From assembly GCA_003519375.1 (NCBI GenBank), contig DOWV01000350.1, positions 1-14,023 on the forward strand: a stretch of 14,023 nucleotides of DNA, written 5' to 3'. Source of the stretch: Bacteroidota bacterium. GTDB taxonomy: Bacteria; Bacteroidota; Ignavibacteria; UBA10030. Positions 12,818 through 14,023 of this stretch are shown here, piece by piece (position 1 is the stretch's first letter; each line of letters opens with the position of its first letter). The notes beneath the pieces were generated by a model, which searched no databases, had not been told where the DNA came from, and saw only the letters and a program-made list of their open reading frames with translations. Both the position numbers and the translations under genes were made by a program.

Positions 12818-12857
12818 GCGCGCGGCCCCGGCAATCATTCATCACAACGGAAACGCT

Positions 12858-14023
12858 ATGAAACGATCTACCTCCCTCTTCATTTCTCTTTTGGCAGCCT
12901 CGCTGTTCACGGCCGCTGTCGCTCAACAAACAATTCAACTGAGTATCGATGACGCCGTCCGCCTCAGCTTCGACAAGAGCAAGGTACTTCATGCTTCCCT
13001 CATGAGGTCGCAGGCAGCAGATGCGAAGGCGGGCGAAGCAGCCACACTCATGCTGCCGACCGTGAAGCTCAACGGCGGCTACACTCGACTCAGCAACATC
13101 CCGGCCGCGCAGGTCTCGCTTCCTTTCCTCTCTGCGCCGATCACGCTTTCGCCGTCGATTGTTGACAACTACTCAGCCCGGCTTTCGGTCCAGCAGCCGG
13201 TTTTCACGGGCTTCCGCATCCGCAGAAATGCCGACATTGCGGACTTCACAGCACAGGCTACGCAGAAAGAGTACGACCGCGACAGACGCGATCTGGCGCT
13301 TGGTGTGAAGAGCGCGTACTGGAATCTCAAAAAGGCCATTGAACTTCAGCGTGTGGTCGACGAAAACGTCGAGCAGGTCAAGGCACACCTCAAAGATGTG
13401 CAGAGCTGGCAGAGACAAGGGCTCCTCACGAACAACGAGGTCCTGAAGGTCCAGGTACAGCTCTCCGATGTGCAGCTTCGTCAGATTGATGCCCGGAACA
13501 ATGTTCAGCTCGCGGCGATTTCCCTCAACAACGTCATCGGCCTGCCTCTGGACACGCGCATTCAGCCTACAACCGATCTTGTGCATGCGCACCGCGTCTT
13601 CGAGCCGCTGCCCGACTTGATCCGGATGGCCCAGTCCCGGAGACCGGAATTACATTCCATGCAACTCCGTGTCCAGGCCGGCGACGCCGCCGTCTCCATT
13701 GCCCAGGCGGGGTGGTGGCCTCAAGTATACCTCGTTGGGAACTACATATCTGCCCGTCCGAACCAGCGCGTCTTTCCGGCCCAGGATATCTTTAAAGAGA
13801 CGTGGGATGTCGGTGTCTCCGTATCACTTGATCTCTGGAATTGGGGAGCCACGCTCCGGCAAACCGACCAGGCGAAGGCACAGCTCGAGCAGGTAAGAGA
13901 CGGTCTTGGACAGCTCCAGGATGCGATTACGCTTGAGGTTACGCGTGACTATCTGAACCTCCGCCGTGGTGAGGAGCGCATTCTCGTTGCAGAGCAGGGA
14001 GTGAAACAAGCGGAGGAAAATTA
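12858..14023 (+). CDS. TolC-family outer-membrane efflux protein (3' truncated by window)
   Basis: The plus strand is open from an ATG at 12858 to the right edge, 388 codons with no stop. A signal peptide (about 1-22, LFISLLAASLFTAAVAQQ) is followed by the TolC-family opening IQLSIDDAVRLSFDKSKVL. The first outer-membrane-efflux repeat covers about 30-215, with VQQPVFTGFRIRR, VKSAYWNLKKAIELQRVV and LTNNEVLKVQVQLSDVQLRQ. A second repeat begins at about 250 (RRPELHSMQLRVQAGDAAVSIAQAGWWPQVYLVGNY) and contains VGVSVSLDLWNWG. Long coiled-coil helices with heptad patterning are visible. Full-length members have about 430-480 residues, so perhaps 50-90 are missing. With the TetR gene just upstream, the missing downstream genes are likely a membrane-fusion protein and an inner-membrane pump. 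Confidence 0.92.
   Translation, partial: MKRSTSLFISLLAASLFTAAVAQQTIQLSIDDAVRLSFDKSKVLHASLMRSQAADAKAGEAATLMLPTVKLNGGYTRLSNIPAAQVSLPFLSAPITLSPSIVDNYSARLSVQQPVFTGFRIRRNADIADFTAQATQKEYDRDRRDLALGVKSAYWNLKKAIELQRVVDENVEQVKAHLKDVQSWQRQGLLTNNEVLKVQVQLSDVQLRQIDARNNVQLAAISLNNVIGLPLDTRIQPTTDLVHAHRVFEPLPDLIRMAQSRRPELHSMQLRVQAGDAAVSIAQAGWWPQVYLVGNYISARPNQRVFPAQDIFKETWDVGVSVSLDLWNWGATLRQTDQAKAQLEQVRDGLGQLQDAITLEVTRDYLNLRRGEERILVAEQGVKQAEEN

Overview
The window looks like a chromosomal segment of a Gram-negative bacterium. Outer-membrane proteins (a TolC-type channel and a beta-barrel protein), a TonB-domain protein and secreted enzymes imply two membranes. GC content looks close to 50%. The short intergenic repeats (heptanucleotide arrays, TGAGCGAAG modules, CCTGACAGG and CCCCGACGAAGTCGGGG palindromes) are of a kind I associate with the Bacteroidota/Ignavibacteriota (FCB) side of the tree. 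That placement is inference; no rRNA or marker gene is present to fix it.

Layout. Every gene from 1 to 5952 is on the minus strand and every gene from 6201 to the end is on the plus strand, with a 248-bp divergent gap between. The minus half holds three units. (i) An ECF sigma factor (start 1856), its zinc-finger anti-sigma factor, a three-pass membrane protein and a second membrane protein that runs off the left edge. (ii) A nitrogen pair in the order PII signal protein then ammonium channel, separated by a 211-bp gap full of short repeats and bracketed by two copies of an ~80-bp double-palindrome repeat. (iii) A second ECF sigma factor/anti-sigma pair followed by a protein with two TonB C-terminal domains. 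The two sigma/anti-sigma pairs are clearly paralogous, and both sigma genes are preceded by the same promoter-like element (GCAACTTTTTG, then 17 bp from AAC to a G/ATCT box). This suggests autoregulation and possible cross-talk.

The plus half starts with a membrane protein carrying an HEGGH motif (possible intramembrane metalloprotease) and a small outer-membrane beta-barrel protein. A tight group follows: a stand-alone TfoX C-terminal domain, 3-methyladenine DNA glycosylase I (tag), a secreted metallophosphoesterase, a Cdd1-type helix-hairpin-helix protein and an EamA/DMT exporter. Two ATGA start/stop overlaps suggest translational coupling. Next come a divergent TrpF-like isomerase, then a TetR regulator with repeated TCAGG elements upstream and a TolC-family outer-membrane protein cut by the right edge. 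The last two are probably the start of an efflux operon.

No rRNA, tRNA, CRISPR array, transposase or phage gene was seen. Most genes belong to known families. The observations most worth a second look are the twin ECF cassettes with a shared promoter element, the repeats around glnK-amt, the HEGGH membrane protein and the divergent TrpF-like protein.
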